DNA from: an uncultured Microbacterium sp.
GTDB lineage: Bacteria > Actinomycetota > Actinomycetes > Actinomycetales > Microbacteriaceae
Direction: 5' to 3'
Assembly: GCA_937988695.1 (NCBI GenBank)
Contig: CALKHM010000213.1
Span: 1-13,924 of the forward strand
DNA length: 13,924 nt
The position numbers and the translations under genes were made by a program. Shown one piece after another: positions 1 to 6,193 of this stretch. Position 1 is the stretch's first letter. Every line of letters starts with the position of its first letter. The notes under the pieces were generated by a model. It did no database searches. It saw only the letters and a program-made list of their open reading frames with translations, and was not told the origin of the DNA.

Positions 1-165
1 CTGCAGGAACACGAGGTACGGCAGGTCCTCGCCGCCGTCGCGGGAGACCACCGCGGCGTACACCTCGATCGTGCGGGCGTCGGATGCCGCGTCCCAGACG
101 AGCGGGACGGTGATCGTGTGGTCCTCGACGGTGAGATCCTGCATGCGGCGGGTGGTGACGGCCAT
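1..165 (-). CDS. alpha/beta hydrolase, proline iminopeptidase-like (N-terminal fragment)
   Basis: Only the first 55 codons lie in the window; the gene runs off the left edge. The translation begins MAVTTRRMQDLTVEDHTITV, continues with PLVWD and TIEVYAAVVSRDGGEDLP, and ends at YLVFLQ. In actinobacterial proline iminopeptidase-like alpha/beta hydrolases this N-terminal layout (VPLDW, then a TIEVFAREV-like strand, then LPYLLFLQ) leads straight into the GGPG oxyanion-hole motif, which would fall just outside the window. Such enzymes usually release N-terminal proline from peptides, but the catalytic serine, aspartate and histidine cannot be seen here. The ATG at 165 is chosen because a TAGACT box ends 7 bases upstream, which suggests a leaderless transcript. 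The family call rests on a short stretch, so the exact substrate is uncertain. Confidence 0.6.
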   Translation of the reverse strand, partial: MAVTTRRMQDLTVEDHTITVPLVWDAASDARTIEVYAAVVSRDGGEDLPYLVFLQ

Positions 166-209
166 GCCGACGAGTCTAGGCGGGGCTCCGGTCGCGTTAG
201 GGTGGCGGC
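166..209. promoter_or_regulatory. divergent, overlapping promoters of the hydrolase and cupin genes
   Basis: Only 44 bases separate the two divergent start codons. On the minus strand TAGACT (178-173) lies 7 bases before the hydrolase ATG. On the plus strand TAGGGT (198-203) lies 6 bases before the cupin ATG. Both fit actinobacterial TANNNT -10 boxes of leaderless mRNAs. With a normal spacer, the -35 region of each promoter would lie on the -10 region of the other. Neither -35 region resembles TTGACA. The boxes are seen; their function is inferred. Confidence 0.5.
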
Positions 210-626
210 ATGAGCGCATACAACGTGGTGGAGCTGGGCGGGCTGGACAGCTGGATGGATGCCGACGGCCAGACCCCCGGCAAGCGGTTCGTCGACAAGC
301 AGATGCCGCCGCAGTACATCGGCACTTCGGCCAATGCCGCAGCCCCCGGCGCTCAGTCGGCGTTCTGGCACTCGCACGACCGGCTCGAAGAGGTCTACGT
401 CTTCCTCGCCGGACGCGGCCAGATGGCTCTGGACGACGACGTGGTCGACGTCCAGGCCGGCACGGTGGTTCGCGTCGGTCAGGGCGTGATGCGGGCATGG
501 CACGCGCTGCCGGACAGTCCCGAGGCGCTGCGCTGGCTGTGCATCCGCTCGGGTGGCGACACCCTCGAGGCCATCGGCCGCGACGGCGCGCTCGATCGCG
601 AGCGGCCGTTCCCCTGGGCGCGGTAG
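210..626 (+). CDS. small single-domain cupin protein
   Basis: A 138-residue protein with a cupin beta-barrel core. Cupin motif 1 is visible as HSHDRLEEVYVFLAGRG at residues 54-70, where H54, H56 and E60 or E61 would bind a metal. Motif 2 follows around residues 84-100 with H98 as the remaining ligand, so a metal site is likely intact. Small cupins of this kind act as sugar-binding or isomerase proteins, dioxygenases or uncharacterised mannose-6-phosphate isomerase-like proteins, and the sequence does not decide between them. The ATG at 210 is preceded by TAGGGT 6 bases upstream, consistent with leaderless expression; the bases between are GGCGGC, so there is no separate ribosome binding site. 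It lies 101 bases upstream of the ligase operon on the same strand, but that operon has its own -10-like box. Confidence 0.85.
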   Translation: MSAYNVVELGGLDSWMDADGQTPGKRFVDKQMPPQYIGTSANAAAPGAQSAFWHSHDRLEEVYVFLAGRGQMALDDDVVDVQAGTVVRVGQGVMRAWHALPDSPEALRWLCIRSGGDTLEAIGRDGALDRERPFPWAR

Positions 627-676
627 AGGGCGGACCCGGATCCGGAGATCTCGGACTCGGTCCAGAAACGGCGACG

Positions 677-722
677 TAGACTGGCCACGCCGATTCCGGG
701 TCTGGAGCGGGTACGGGGAGGT
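677..722 (+). promoter_or_regulatory. probable -10 box and ribosome binding site of the ligase operon
   Basis: TAGACT at 677-682 fits the TANNNT -10 pattern seen elsewhere in this window. A strong ribosome binding site (GGGGAGG, 716-722) lies 5 bases before the GTG at 728 and fixes that start. No good -35 match is visible. This suggests the three-gene operon has a promoter of its own rather than depending on the cupin gene. Confidence 0.45.
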
Positions 723-727
723 CTGAG

Positions 728-2287
728 GTGCCGATCACGGGAGCGATCCTCGACACCGCTCGACGGCATCCCGGTCGGCCGGCGATCGTGGGCGATGACG
801 GACGGCTGACCTACGCGCAGCTCGTCGAGGACTCACGACGCCTGTTCGCCGTCGTCGATGCCGCGCACCGAGCGCAACACAGGCCGCCCGAACCCGCGCG
901 CGAGACACGCGGCATCCCGATCACCGCCGTCAGCCTCTTCTCGGCGTTCCACAGCGCGCGCATCATGGCGGGACTGGCGGGATATCGCGCGGTGTCGGCG
1001 ACGATCGACCCGCGGTGGCCGCTCGAGCACCGCGTCGATGTCATCCTGGCGGCCGGCATCGGGGTGGTCGTCAGCGATGCGACAGATCTTGCCATCGCCT
1101 TGGCGTCGCGCGGCTGGACGGGCACGATCCTGAGCCTCGGCGAGCTTATGCACCGCGAGGAATACACCGACGCCGCACCGCCGCCCACGGTGCGCGACGA
1201 CGACGAGCCGTTCCTCATGCTGTTCTCGTCGGGCACGACGAGCAACCCGAAGGCGTTCCTGAAGACACGACGGCAGTATCGCGCGAACGTCGCCGTCTCG
1301 TCGGCGCACCTCGAACCGCGCCCCGGCGTCGCCACCCTCGCGCCCGGCCCGGTCTCATACAGCCTCACGCTCTACGCCGTCATCGAGAGCCTGGCCACCG
1401 CGGGCAGCGTGCATCTGGCCGATGCCTTCGACCCGCTGGCGAACGGGCGGCGCGTCCGCGACGAGCACATCACCCGGGTGGTCGCGGTGCCCGCCGTGGT
1501 GCAGGCGCTCACCGACGCCGCACGACGTGACCCGGACCGCTTCGCACCGCTCGAGCTCGTCGTCACCGGCGGCGCGAACCTGCCGCAGGCGATCCGGGAC
1601 GCTCTCGCGCGGGTGCTGCCGGACGTGCGCCTGATCAGCTACTACGGTGCCGCCGAGATCGGGTTCATCGGCGACAGCCGCGAGGGCGACGGCACCCTCA
1701 TCACCGTCTACGACGGCATCGGCGCGCGTGTCCGCGATGCCGCTGGCGCCGACGTGGCCGAGGGTGAGCCGGGCACGCTGTGGATCCTGGCCGACGCATG
1801 CTCAGACGGGTATGTATCGAAGACGACGGATGCCGTGCTGAAGGGGCCGGACGGGTGGGCGACCGTGAACGACCAGGCCCGGCTCGTCGACGACCGTCTG
1901 CAGCTGATCGGGCGCGCGGGAGACATCGCCGTCACCGGCGGCCACAAGGTCGCCCTGACCGAGGTCGAGCGCGTGTTCGACGGGATGCCCGGACTCGGCG
2001 CGGTGTGCGCCGTGGCCCTGCCCGACCCGCGCCTGGGGACGGTCGTGGCGCTGGTGCTGGAGACAGGGGACGCGGGCCTGCCCGGCAAGACCGCTCCCGC
2101 TGGCGCCGGCGCCGGGGGCCTGCCCGGCAAGGGCCCCCTGCAGCGCTGGGCGCGGGAGCGGCTCGCGCCGCAGTTCGTACCGCACCGCTGGTACCTGATG
2201 GACGGGCTGCCGCGCACCGTGGGCGGCAAGATCCGTCGGGCACAGACGGCCGCCCGAGTGCTCGCCGGGGAAGCGAGGCGGCTGTGA
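728..2287 (+). CDS. AMP-forming acid ligase (ANL superfamily, acyl-CoA synthetase-like)
   Basis: A 519-residue adenylate-forming enzyme that should activate a carboxylic acid with ATP and pass it to CoA or to a carrier-protein thiol. Visible motifs in order: the phosphate loop LMLFSSGTTSNPKAF (163-177), the YYGAAE motif (305-310), the ATP-ribose aspartate D382 in NDQARL, the hinge motif IGRAGD (395-400) followed by GGHKV, and the C-terminal catalytic lysine K501 in PRTVGGKIRR. All key residues are present, so it should be active. The GTG start at 728 has a strong ribosome binding site. The stop overlaps the next gene's GTG by 4 bases (GTGA), so the two are translationally coupled. An Ala/Gly/Pro-rich insert with the pentapeptide GLPGK twice (450-454 and 464-468) interrupts the mobile C-terminal domain. 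The acid is unknown; the short, odd N-terminal half argues against a classical long-chain FadD. Confidence 0.88.
   Translation: MPITGAILDTARRHPGRPAIVGDDGRLTYAQLVEDSRRLFAVVDAAHRAQHRPPEPARETRGIPITAVSLFSAFHSARIMAGLAGYRAVSATIDPRWPLEHRVDVILAAGIGVVVSDATDLAIALASRGWTGTILSLGELMHREEYTDAAPPPTVRDDDEPFLMLFSSGTTSNPKAFLKTRRQYRANVAVSSAHLEPRPGVATLAPGPVSYSLTLYAVIESLATAGSVHLADAFDPLANGRRVRDEHITRVVAVPAVVQALTDAARRDPDRFAPLELVVTGGANLPQAIRDALARVLPDVRLISYYGAAEIGFIGDSREGDGTLITVYDGIGARVRDAAGADVAEGEPGTLWILADACSDGYVSKTTDAVLKGPDGWATVNDQARLVDDRLQLIGRAGDIAVTGGHKVALTEVERVFDGMPGLGAVCAVALPDPRLGTVVALVLETGDAGLPGKTAPAGAGAGGLPGKGPLQRWARERLAPQFVPHRWYLMDGLPRTVGGKIRRAQTAARVLAGEARRL
2074..2131 (+). repeat. 16-bp direct repeat inside the ligase gene
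   Basis: GGGCCTGCCCGGCAAG occurs at 2074-2089 and exactly again at 2116-2131, 42 bases (14 codons) apart. It encodes GLPGK twice within a low-complexity linker. This looks like an in-frame duplication in a tolerant loop. Confidence 0.85.
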
Positions 2288-3531
2288 ACCGCGTGGTGAT
2301 CACCGGAATGGGCGCGATCACGCCCAGCGGTCTGGATGTGCCGAGCATGTGGGATGCCGTCGTGCACGGCCGCAGCGCCGTGACGACGCTCGAGGGTCCG
2401 GAGTTCGACGGCCTCGCAGTGCGCATCGGCGGCCGGGTGCGCGGGTTCGAGACCGACCTGCCGGCGGCTCTGGCACGCCGGCTCACCCCCGTGCAGCACT
2501 GGGCCATCGCCGCCGCGGACCAGGCGCTCGCCCAGGCCCGCGCACAGGCCGAGGCATTGCCGTGGGCCTCCGAGCGCGTCGCGGTGATCGCCGCCACCGG
2601 CTCGGGTCCGGTCGACGCGATGCAGCAGGCCACCCGTGCGCTGGACGGGCGCGGACCGCGCGCCGTGCCGCTGAGCCTGTCCATGCACGGGGCACCGGAT
2701 GCCGCGGCCGCCCTGATCAGCCAGCGATACCGGATCTTCGGGCCCGCCCAGGGCGTGTCCGCGACCTGTGCGAGCGGAGCGGTCGGGCTTGGTGAGGGCT
2801 TGCGCCGGATCCGTCACGGATACGCCGACGCCGTCGTCGTGGTCGGCATGGAGGACTGCCTGAACGCGGTCAACCTGTCCTCCAATGCGAATATGCGCGC
2901 ATTGGCATCCGGCTATGACGACGACCCGACACGTGCCTCACGTCCGTTCGATGCCGCTCGCTCGGGGTTTGTCATGTCGCAGGGAGCGGCCGCCATCGTG
3001 CTGGAGTCGGAGCGGGCCGCGCGGGATCGCGGTGCACCGGTGCTCGCCGAGCTCGCCGGCTTCGGCGCATCCAGCGACGCCTACCACCCCACCGCGCCCG
3101 ACCCGCAGGGCGCCGGCGGAGCCCGCGCGATCCGTGCCGCTCTCGCCGACGCGGGCATCGGGCCCGACGCCGTCGACCACGTCAACGCGCACGGCACGGG
3201 GACCCTCGCCGGCGACGCGGCCGAGCTGAACGCCTTCGACGCCGCACTGGGTGCGACCGGGCGCGGCATCCCGATCAGCGCGACGAAGTCCAGCACGGGC
3301 CACCTGCTGGGCGCGTCGGGCGTCGTCGAGGCGATCATCGCCGTGCAGACGACGCGCACCGGCATCCTTCCTCCGACCATCAACCTCGACGAGCCGGCGT
3401 TCCCCGAGTGGGACGTCGTGACCGAGCCTCGCGCACTGCGCGTCGACACCGTGCTGTCGACGTCGTTCGGGTTCGGCGGGCACAACGGCGCCGTCCTCAT
3501 CAGAACAGGAGAACTCCATGACCGATCGTGA
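2284..3531 (+). CDS. beta-ketoacyl-ACP synthase, FabF/KAS II type
   Basis: A 415-residue thiolase-fold ketosynthase that condenses a thioester-bound acyl group with a malonyl-type extender by decarboxylative Claisen condensation. It starts NRVVITGMGAITPSG, the typical FabF N-terminus. The catalytic triad is intact: C162 in SATCASGA, H303 in NAHGTGT and H340 in STGHLLGASG, with the conserved K335 in ATKSSTGH. The Gly-rich C-terminal motif STSFGFGGHNG is also present. The GTG at 2284 is preferred: it overlaps the ligase stop by 4 bases and gives normal family length, whereas the open frame upstream of it belongs to the ligase region. No other fatty-acid synthesis gene is adjacent, so this is more likely a dedicated pathway enzyme than the housekeeping FabF. 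It could also work as an iterative or priming ketosynthase. Confidence 0.9.
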   Translation: MNRVVITGMGAITPSGLDVPSMWDAVVHGRSAVTTLEGPEFDGLAVRIGGRVRGFETDLPAALARRLTPVQHWAIAAADQALAQARAQAEALPWASERVAVIAATGSGPVDAMQQATRALDGRGPRAVPLSLSMHGAPDAAAALISQRYRIFGPAQGVSATCASGAVGLGEGLRRIRHGYADAVVVVGMEDCLNAVNLSSNANMRALASGYDDDPTRASRPFDAARSGFVMSQGAAAIVLESERAARDRGAPVLAELAGFGASSDAYHPTAPDPQGAGGARAIRAALADAGIGPDAVDHVNAHGTGTLAGDAAELNAFDAALGATGRGIPISATKSSTGHLLGASGVVEAIIAVQTTRTGILPPTINLDEPAFPEWDVVTEPRALRVDTVLSTSFGFGGHNGAVLIRTGELHDRS

Positions 3532-4684
3532 GACCCGACACGCGGAGCTGGCGGCGCGATACCTGCCCGACGAGCTTCTCGAACGGTTCCGGGCGCGGGC
3601 GGCCGAGTACGACCGGGAGAACAGGTTCTTCGACGAAGACCTCGACGAGCTGCGCGCGCAGGGGTACCTGCAGCTGTTCGTCCCGGAGGAGTTCGGCGGT
3701 CCGGGCCTGAGCCTGAACCAGGTCTCGCGGCTGCAGCAGCGGCTGGCCGGCGCCGCTGCGGCCACGGCTCTGGGCATCAACATGCACCTCATGTGCAACG
3801 GGGTCGTCAAGGCCATGTTCGACCGCGGTGACCGCTCGCTGGCCTACGTGTTCGAGGAGACCATGGCGGGCGAGATCTTCGCGTTCGGCATCAGCGAGCC
3901 CGCTAACGACTGGGTACTGCAGGGGTCGAACACCGTCGCCGAGCCCCAGGCCGATGGCGGCTACTTGCTGTCGGGCGTGAAGATCTTCACGTCGCTCTCC
4001 CCGGTGTGGACACGGCTGATCGTGCACGGCCTGGACTCCTCCGGTGACCCGCAGCTCGTCTACGGGTTCGTCGAGCGGGATGCCGCCGGCATCACGATCT
4101 CCGACGAATGGGACGTGCTCGGCATGCGCGCCTCGCACAGCCGCACGACGATCCTGAAGAACGTGCGCATGCGGCCCGAGCGCGTGGCGCGGCGGATCGC
4201 GCCCGGTCGCACGCCCGACCTGCTGACGTTCGCGATCACCAGCGACTTCCAGCTGCTGGTGGGTGCGGTCTACGCGGGCGTCGCGCATCGCGCGCTGGAG
4301 CTGGGCGCCGCCGGGCTCCAGCACCGCAGGTCGGCCAAGGCCGGCACGAGCTATGCCGAGGTGCCCGAGCCGCGCGCACGCCTGGCCGACGCGCTCATGG
4401 ACTACATGGCCGTGCCCGCGCAGCTGGAGACGTACACGCGCGAGTTCGACGAGCTCGCCGACCACGGCGCAGGGTGGCCGCTGCGTCTGGTCTCGGCGCG
4501 GATCAACGCCTCCACTGCGGCGCGGCGCGCGGCTGAGGTCGCGCTGATGTGCGCGAGCGGATCGGGCTTCGGCAACGCGAGCGAGCTCAGCCGCCTGTTC
4601 CGGGATGCCACCGCCGGCCTGTTCCACCCGCCGAGCGCTGACGCCGCCCGCCCGATGTACGCGGCAGCGCTGCTCGACGGCTGA
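3518..4684 (+). CDS. acyl-CoA dehydrogenase-fold flavoprotein lacking the usual catalytic Glu
   Basis: A 388-residue protein of the acyl-CoA dehydrogenase superfamily: helical N-terminal domain (LDELRAQGYLQLFVPEEFGG), FAD-contacting strand FAFGISEPANDW followed by LSGVKIFTS, WDVLGMRASHSRT, then a helical C-terminal domain. The ATG at 3518 has an AGGAG site 6 bases upstream and overlaps the ketosynthase stop by 14 bases, so it is the third gene of the operon. At the position where medium-chain dehydrogenases carry the base glutamate (YEGTSQ after RDA) this protein reads RDATAGLFHPPSAD, with Pro in place of Glu. That tail resembles flavin monooxygenase or oxidase branches of the superfamily (DszC/HpaH-like) and uncharacterised actinobacterial members. 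It may oxidise or hydroxylate a CoA- or carrier-bound intermediate. The fold is secure; the reaction is not. Confidence 0.85.
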   Translation: MTDRETRHAELAARYLPDELLERFRARAAEYDRENRFFDEDLDELRAQGYLQLFVPEEFGGPGLSLNQVSRLQQRLAGAAAATALGINMHLMCNGVVKAMFDRGDRSLAYVFEETMAGEIFAFGISEPANDWVLQGSNTVAEPQADGGYLLSGVKIFTSLSPVWTRLIVHGLDSSGDPQLVYGFVERDAAGITISDEWDVLGMRASHSRTTILKNVRMRPERVARRIAPGRTPDLLTFAITSDFQLLVGAVYAGVAHRALELGAAGLQHRRSAKAGTSYAEVPEPRARLADALMDYMAVPAQLETYTREFDELADHGAGWPLRLVSARINASTAARRAAEVALMCASGSGFGNASELSRLFRDATAGLFHPPSADAARPMYAAALLDG

Positions 4685-4757
4685 CGCCCCGCGCGCGCCC
4701 CGCGCGCCCCGCGCACGCCCCGCGCGCCCCGCGCGCCCCGCGCACGCCCCGCGTCCG
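4685..4757. repeat. low-complexity CGCGCCCC tract, G-quadruplex-prone on the minus strand
   Basis: Directly after the flavoprotein stop, seven runs of CCCC (from 4687 to 4750) are separated by 5-7 bases of GCGCG or GCGCACG. On the minus strand this gives repeated G4 runs with loops of at most 7 bases, the textbook G-quadruplex pattern. It sits immediately left of the palindrome at 4764, as the second tract does at 6046. Confidence 0.85.
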
Positions 4758-4763
4758 CATCCT

Positions 4764-4833
4764 GCGAGGGTGCATCTGACGGCCGAGGGAGCGGGTGCTT
4801 CCCTACCCCTCGTCCGTCAGATGCACCCTCGCG
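4764..4833. repeat. 70-bp palindromic element, copy 1
   Basis: Arms GCGAGGGTGCATCTGACGG (4764-4782) and its exact reverse complement (4814-4832) form 19 perfect base pairs. Inside, CGAGGG (4784-4789) pairs with CCCTCG (4807-4812). A 64-of-70 identical copy lies at 6102-6171. It lies between the convergent flavoprotein and 71-residue genes, 32 bases beyond the stop of the latter. It could act as a two-way terminator, although no T-run follows, or it may be a dispersed REP-like element. Confidence 0.9.
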
Positions 4834-4863
4834 AGCTGAGCCGCCCCGCCGAGCGCCGGCGGG

Positions 4864-5079
4864 TCAATCGTTCTCGCGGTGCGTCGGGTCCTCCGTCAGC
4901 CGGGCGAGGTAGTGCATCGTGCCGTTGACGCGCTCGGCGGCACGGGCATCGGAGTCCTTCAACGCCCACCACGCCTGCGCACCGAGCATGCTCGCCTCTT
5001 CCGGCTGGCCCGCCTCGCCCAGCTTGCGCAACGCCTTGGTGAACAGCGTCACCAGATCCCGATCGCCAGAGTGCGCCAT
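4864..5079 (-). CDS. small hypothetical protein (71 aa)
   Basis: A charged, probably all-helical protein, MAHSGDRDLVTLFTKALRKL then GEAGQPEEASMLGAQAWWAL and ARAAERVNGTMHYLARL. There is no signal peptide, membrane segment or catalytic motif. The heptad-like spacing of Leu, Ala and Val suggests a helical bundle or dimer. I recognise the general look of short conserved actinobacterial proteins but no named family. The ATG at 5079 is supported by a purine-rich ribosome binding site (GAGGAAGAGG just upstream) and a TAGCGT -10 box at 5108-5103. It is transcribed alone, convergent with the ligase operon, and ends 31 bases from the palindrome. Function unknown. Confidence 0.7.
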   Translation of the reverse strand: MAHSGDRDLVTLFTKALRKLGEAGQPEEASMLGAQAWWALKDSDARAAERVNGTMHYLARLTEDPTHREND

Positions 5080-5102
5080 AGATGCCTCTTCCTCTCACCC
5101 CG

Positions 5103-5108
5103 ACGCTA
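5103..5108 (-). promoter_or_regulatory. -10 box of the 71-residue gene
   Basis: TAGCGT on the minus strand, 23 bases before the ATG, leaves room for a short leader that contains the GAGGAAGAGG ribosome binding site. No convincing -35 is seen. Confidence 0.4.
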
Positions 5109-5191
5109 CCGCCGCCGCACGGGTGCACGGCGACGAGCGTGCGACGACGAGGTGCGTGGGCGGAGCGTCGACGCGTGCGACGGTGATCCCG

Positions 5192-6034
5192 TCACACCGG
5201 GATCTCGACGAGCAGGAACCACGGCCCGCTCGGCGCGAGTCTGGCCCAGTTCGGCAGGAGATGGGGGTCGGTGACGTGCCCGTCGAGCTCCACCTCGTCG
5301 ACGCCGCGGGCAGCGAGCGCGTCGAGCGCGAACCGCAGGCATCCCTCGACGAGCCGCTCGCCGCCGCGCACCTGGGCACGCGTGGTCTCCGCGCACACCA
5401 CGAGAGGGTCGACGTCGCAGTAGACGGCCGCCAATGCGCGCACGGTGCCGTCCCCGGCAAGCGCGACCGACGACGCCTCCAGGTCGAGGTCGTCGTCGAG
5501 GCCGCTGTTGACCGCCGCGGCAAAGCCCGGAGCAACTGGGCTCCACGACGCATGGATCCACTCGTACATGTCCGCGTGTGCGGCGAGCACCTGCGCGAAC
5601 GGCACCTGCGCCGCGCTGATCACCGCCGGGTAGGGCCGCAGCACGCGCCGTCGGCTGGTCGAGACCCGGGCCGGCGGAACGACCTGGATCGTGCGCGCTC
5701 CCCAGTGGAAGGCGAACGCGAGCCGTTCGTCGTCGACGTAGCCGCGCGTCATGAACGGGATGTCGCGGGCGCGCAGCGTCGCCAGATGCGCGAGCATCGC
5801 CGATCCGACCCGGCGACGACGCACGTCCGGACGCACGACGACCTCGGCCCAGTAGCGGTCCTCGTGCACGCGGGACGTCCAGAGGATGCCGGCTGCCACG
5901 ATGTCGCCGGCATCGTCGACCGCGACCGTTGACCGGGTGTCCGCATCCCGCCAGCCATCGGCGCGCAACTCGACCTCGCCGAGCCACGCCGGTCGGGAGG
6001 CCAGGTCGGCGTCGGTCAGCGGGCGGAAGCGCAC
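5192..6034 (-). CDS. GNAT-family N-acetyltransferase, tandem-domain
   Basis: A 280-residue acetyl-CoA-dependent acetyltransferase. The first domain starts MRFRPLTDADL and carries the acetyl-CoA pyrophosphate loop VVVRPDVRRRRVGSAML (residues 65-81), which fits the RxxG/A pattern. The region after about residue 150 repeats a weaker GNAT-like arrangement: LAGDGTVRALAAVYCD, then VRGGERLVEGCLRFALDALAARG and VDEVELDG. It therefore looks like a tandem GNAT whose second domain lacks a clear acetyl-CoA loop, a layout known from mycothiol synthase-like and other actinobacterial acetyltransferases. The GTG at 6034 is preferred because GATAAT lies exactly 6 bases upstream, a leaderless arrangement. The substrate is unknown. 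The upstream region is the C-rich tract of the second repeat element. Confidence 0.82.
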   Translation of the reverse strand: MRFRPLTDADLASRPAWLGEVELRADGWRDADTRSTVAVDDAGDIVAAGILWTSRVHEDRYWAEVVVRPDVRRRRVGSAMLAHLATLRARDIPFMTRGYVDDERLAFAFHWGARTIQVVPPARVSTSRRRVLRPYPAVISAAQVPFAQVLAAHADMYEWIHASWSPVAPGFAAAVNSGLDDDLDLEASSVALAGDGTVRALAAVYCDVDPLVVCAETTRAQVRGGERLVEGCLRFALDALAARGVDEVELDGHVTDPHLLPNWARLAPSGPWFLLVEIPV

Positions 6035-6040
6035 GCGCCC

Positions 6041-6046
6041 ATTATC
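6041..6046 (-). promoter_or_regulatory. -10 box of the GNAT gene (leaderless)
   Basis: GATAAT on the minus strand ends 6 bases before the GTG at 6034, the best -10 hexamer in the window. Its -35 region (about 6063-6068) falls inside the G-rich (minus strand) tract, so no ordinary -35 exists. Confidence 0.5.
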
Positions 6047-6101
6047 CCCGCGCCCCGCGCCCGCGTCCCGCGCCCCCCGCCCCCCCGCCCCCCCGCCCCC
6101 C
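6046..6101. repeat. C-rich tract (minus-strand G-runs), copy 2
   Basis: Eight C-runs of 3-7 bases, including two of 7 and two of 6 between 6073 and 6101, with spacers of 1-4 bases. On the minus strand this is a strong G-quadruplex candidate. It joins the left edge of the second palindrome and covers the upstream region of the GNAT gene. Confidence 0.85.
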
Positions 6102-6173
6102 GCGAGGGTGCATCTGACCGCCGAGGACGCGGGTGTTCCGCTACCCCTCGTCCGTCAGATGCACCCTCGCGGG
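6099..6173. repeat. 70-bp palindromic element, copy 2
   Basis: Arms 6099-6118 and 6154-6173 are perfectly complementary over 20 bp. Inner stems CGAGG/CCTCG (6122-6126 with 6146-6150) and GCGG/CCGC (6129-6132 with 6138-6141) are also present. The core 6102-6171 matches copy 1 at 64 of 70 bases; three of the six differences fall in the loop tip and the outer stem is almost unchanged. It lies 20 bases beyond the stop of the aminopeptidase gene, in the same orientation relative to a leftward gene end as copy 1. Confidence 0.9.
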
Positions 6174-6193
6174 CTGGGATGCGCGGGCCGGGA

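Noticed and set aside
1780..2283. In-frame upstream extension of the ketosynthase to 583 residues
   Set aside because: It overlaps the ligase in another frame, its translation is Arg/Gly/Pro-rich shadow sequence, and the GTG at 2284 gives the canonical FabF N-terminus with a GTGA overlap.
3500..4627. 375-residue minus-strand open frame
   Set aside because: It is a shadow of the flavoprotein gene, with no recognisable motif and biased Arg/His/Gln content.
4764..4833. Palindrome as a CRISPR repeat
   Set aside because: Only two copies occur, 1.3 kb apart with genes between, and there are no regular spacers or cas genes.
4919..5932. 337-residue plus-strand open frame
   Set aside because: It is antisense to the 71-residue and GNAT genes, and its composition is shadow-like.
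4764..6171. The two palindromes as ends of one composite transposon carrying the 71-residue and GNAT genes
   Set aside because: The copies are in the same orientation, there is no transposase between them, and I see no matching target-site duplication outside the two copies. Similar flanking tracts on the left of each copy argue for two independent copies of one element.
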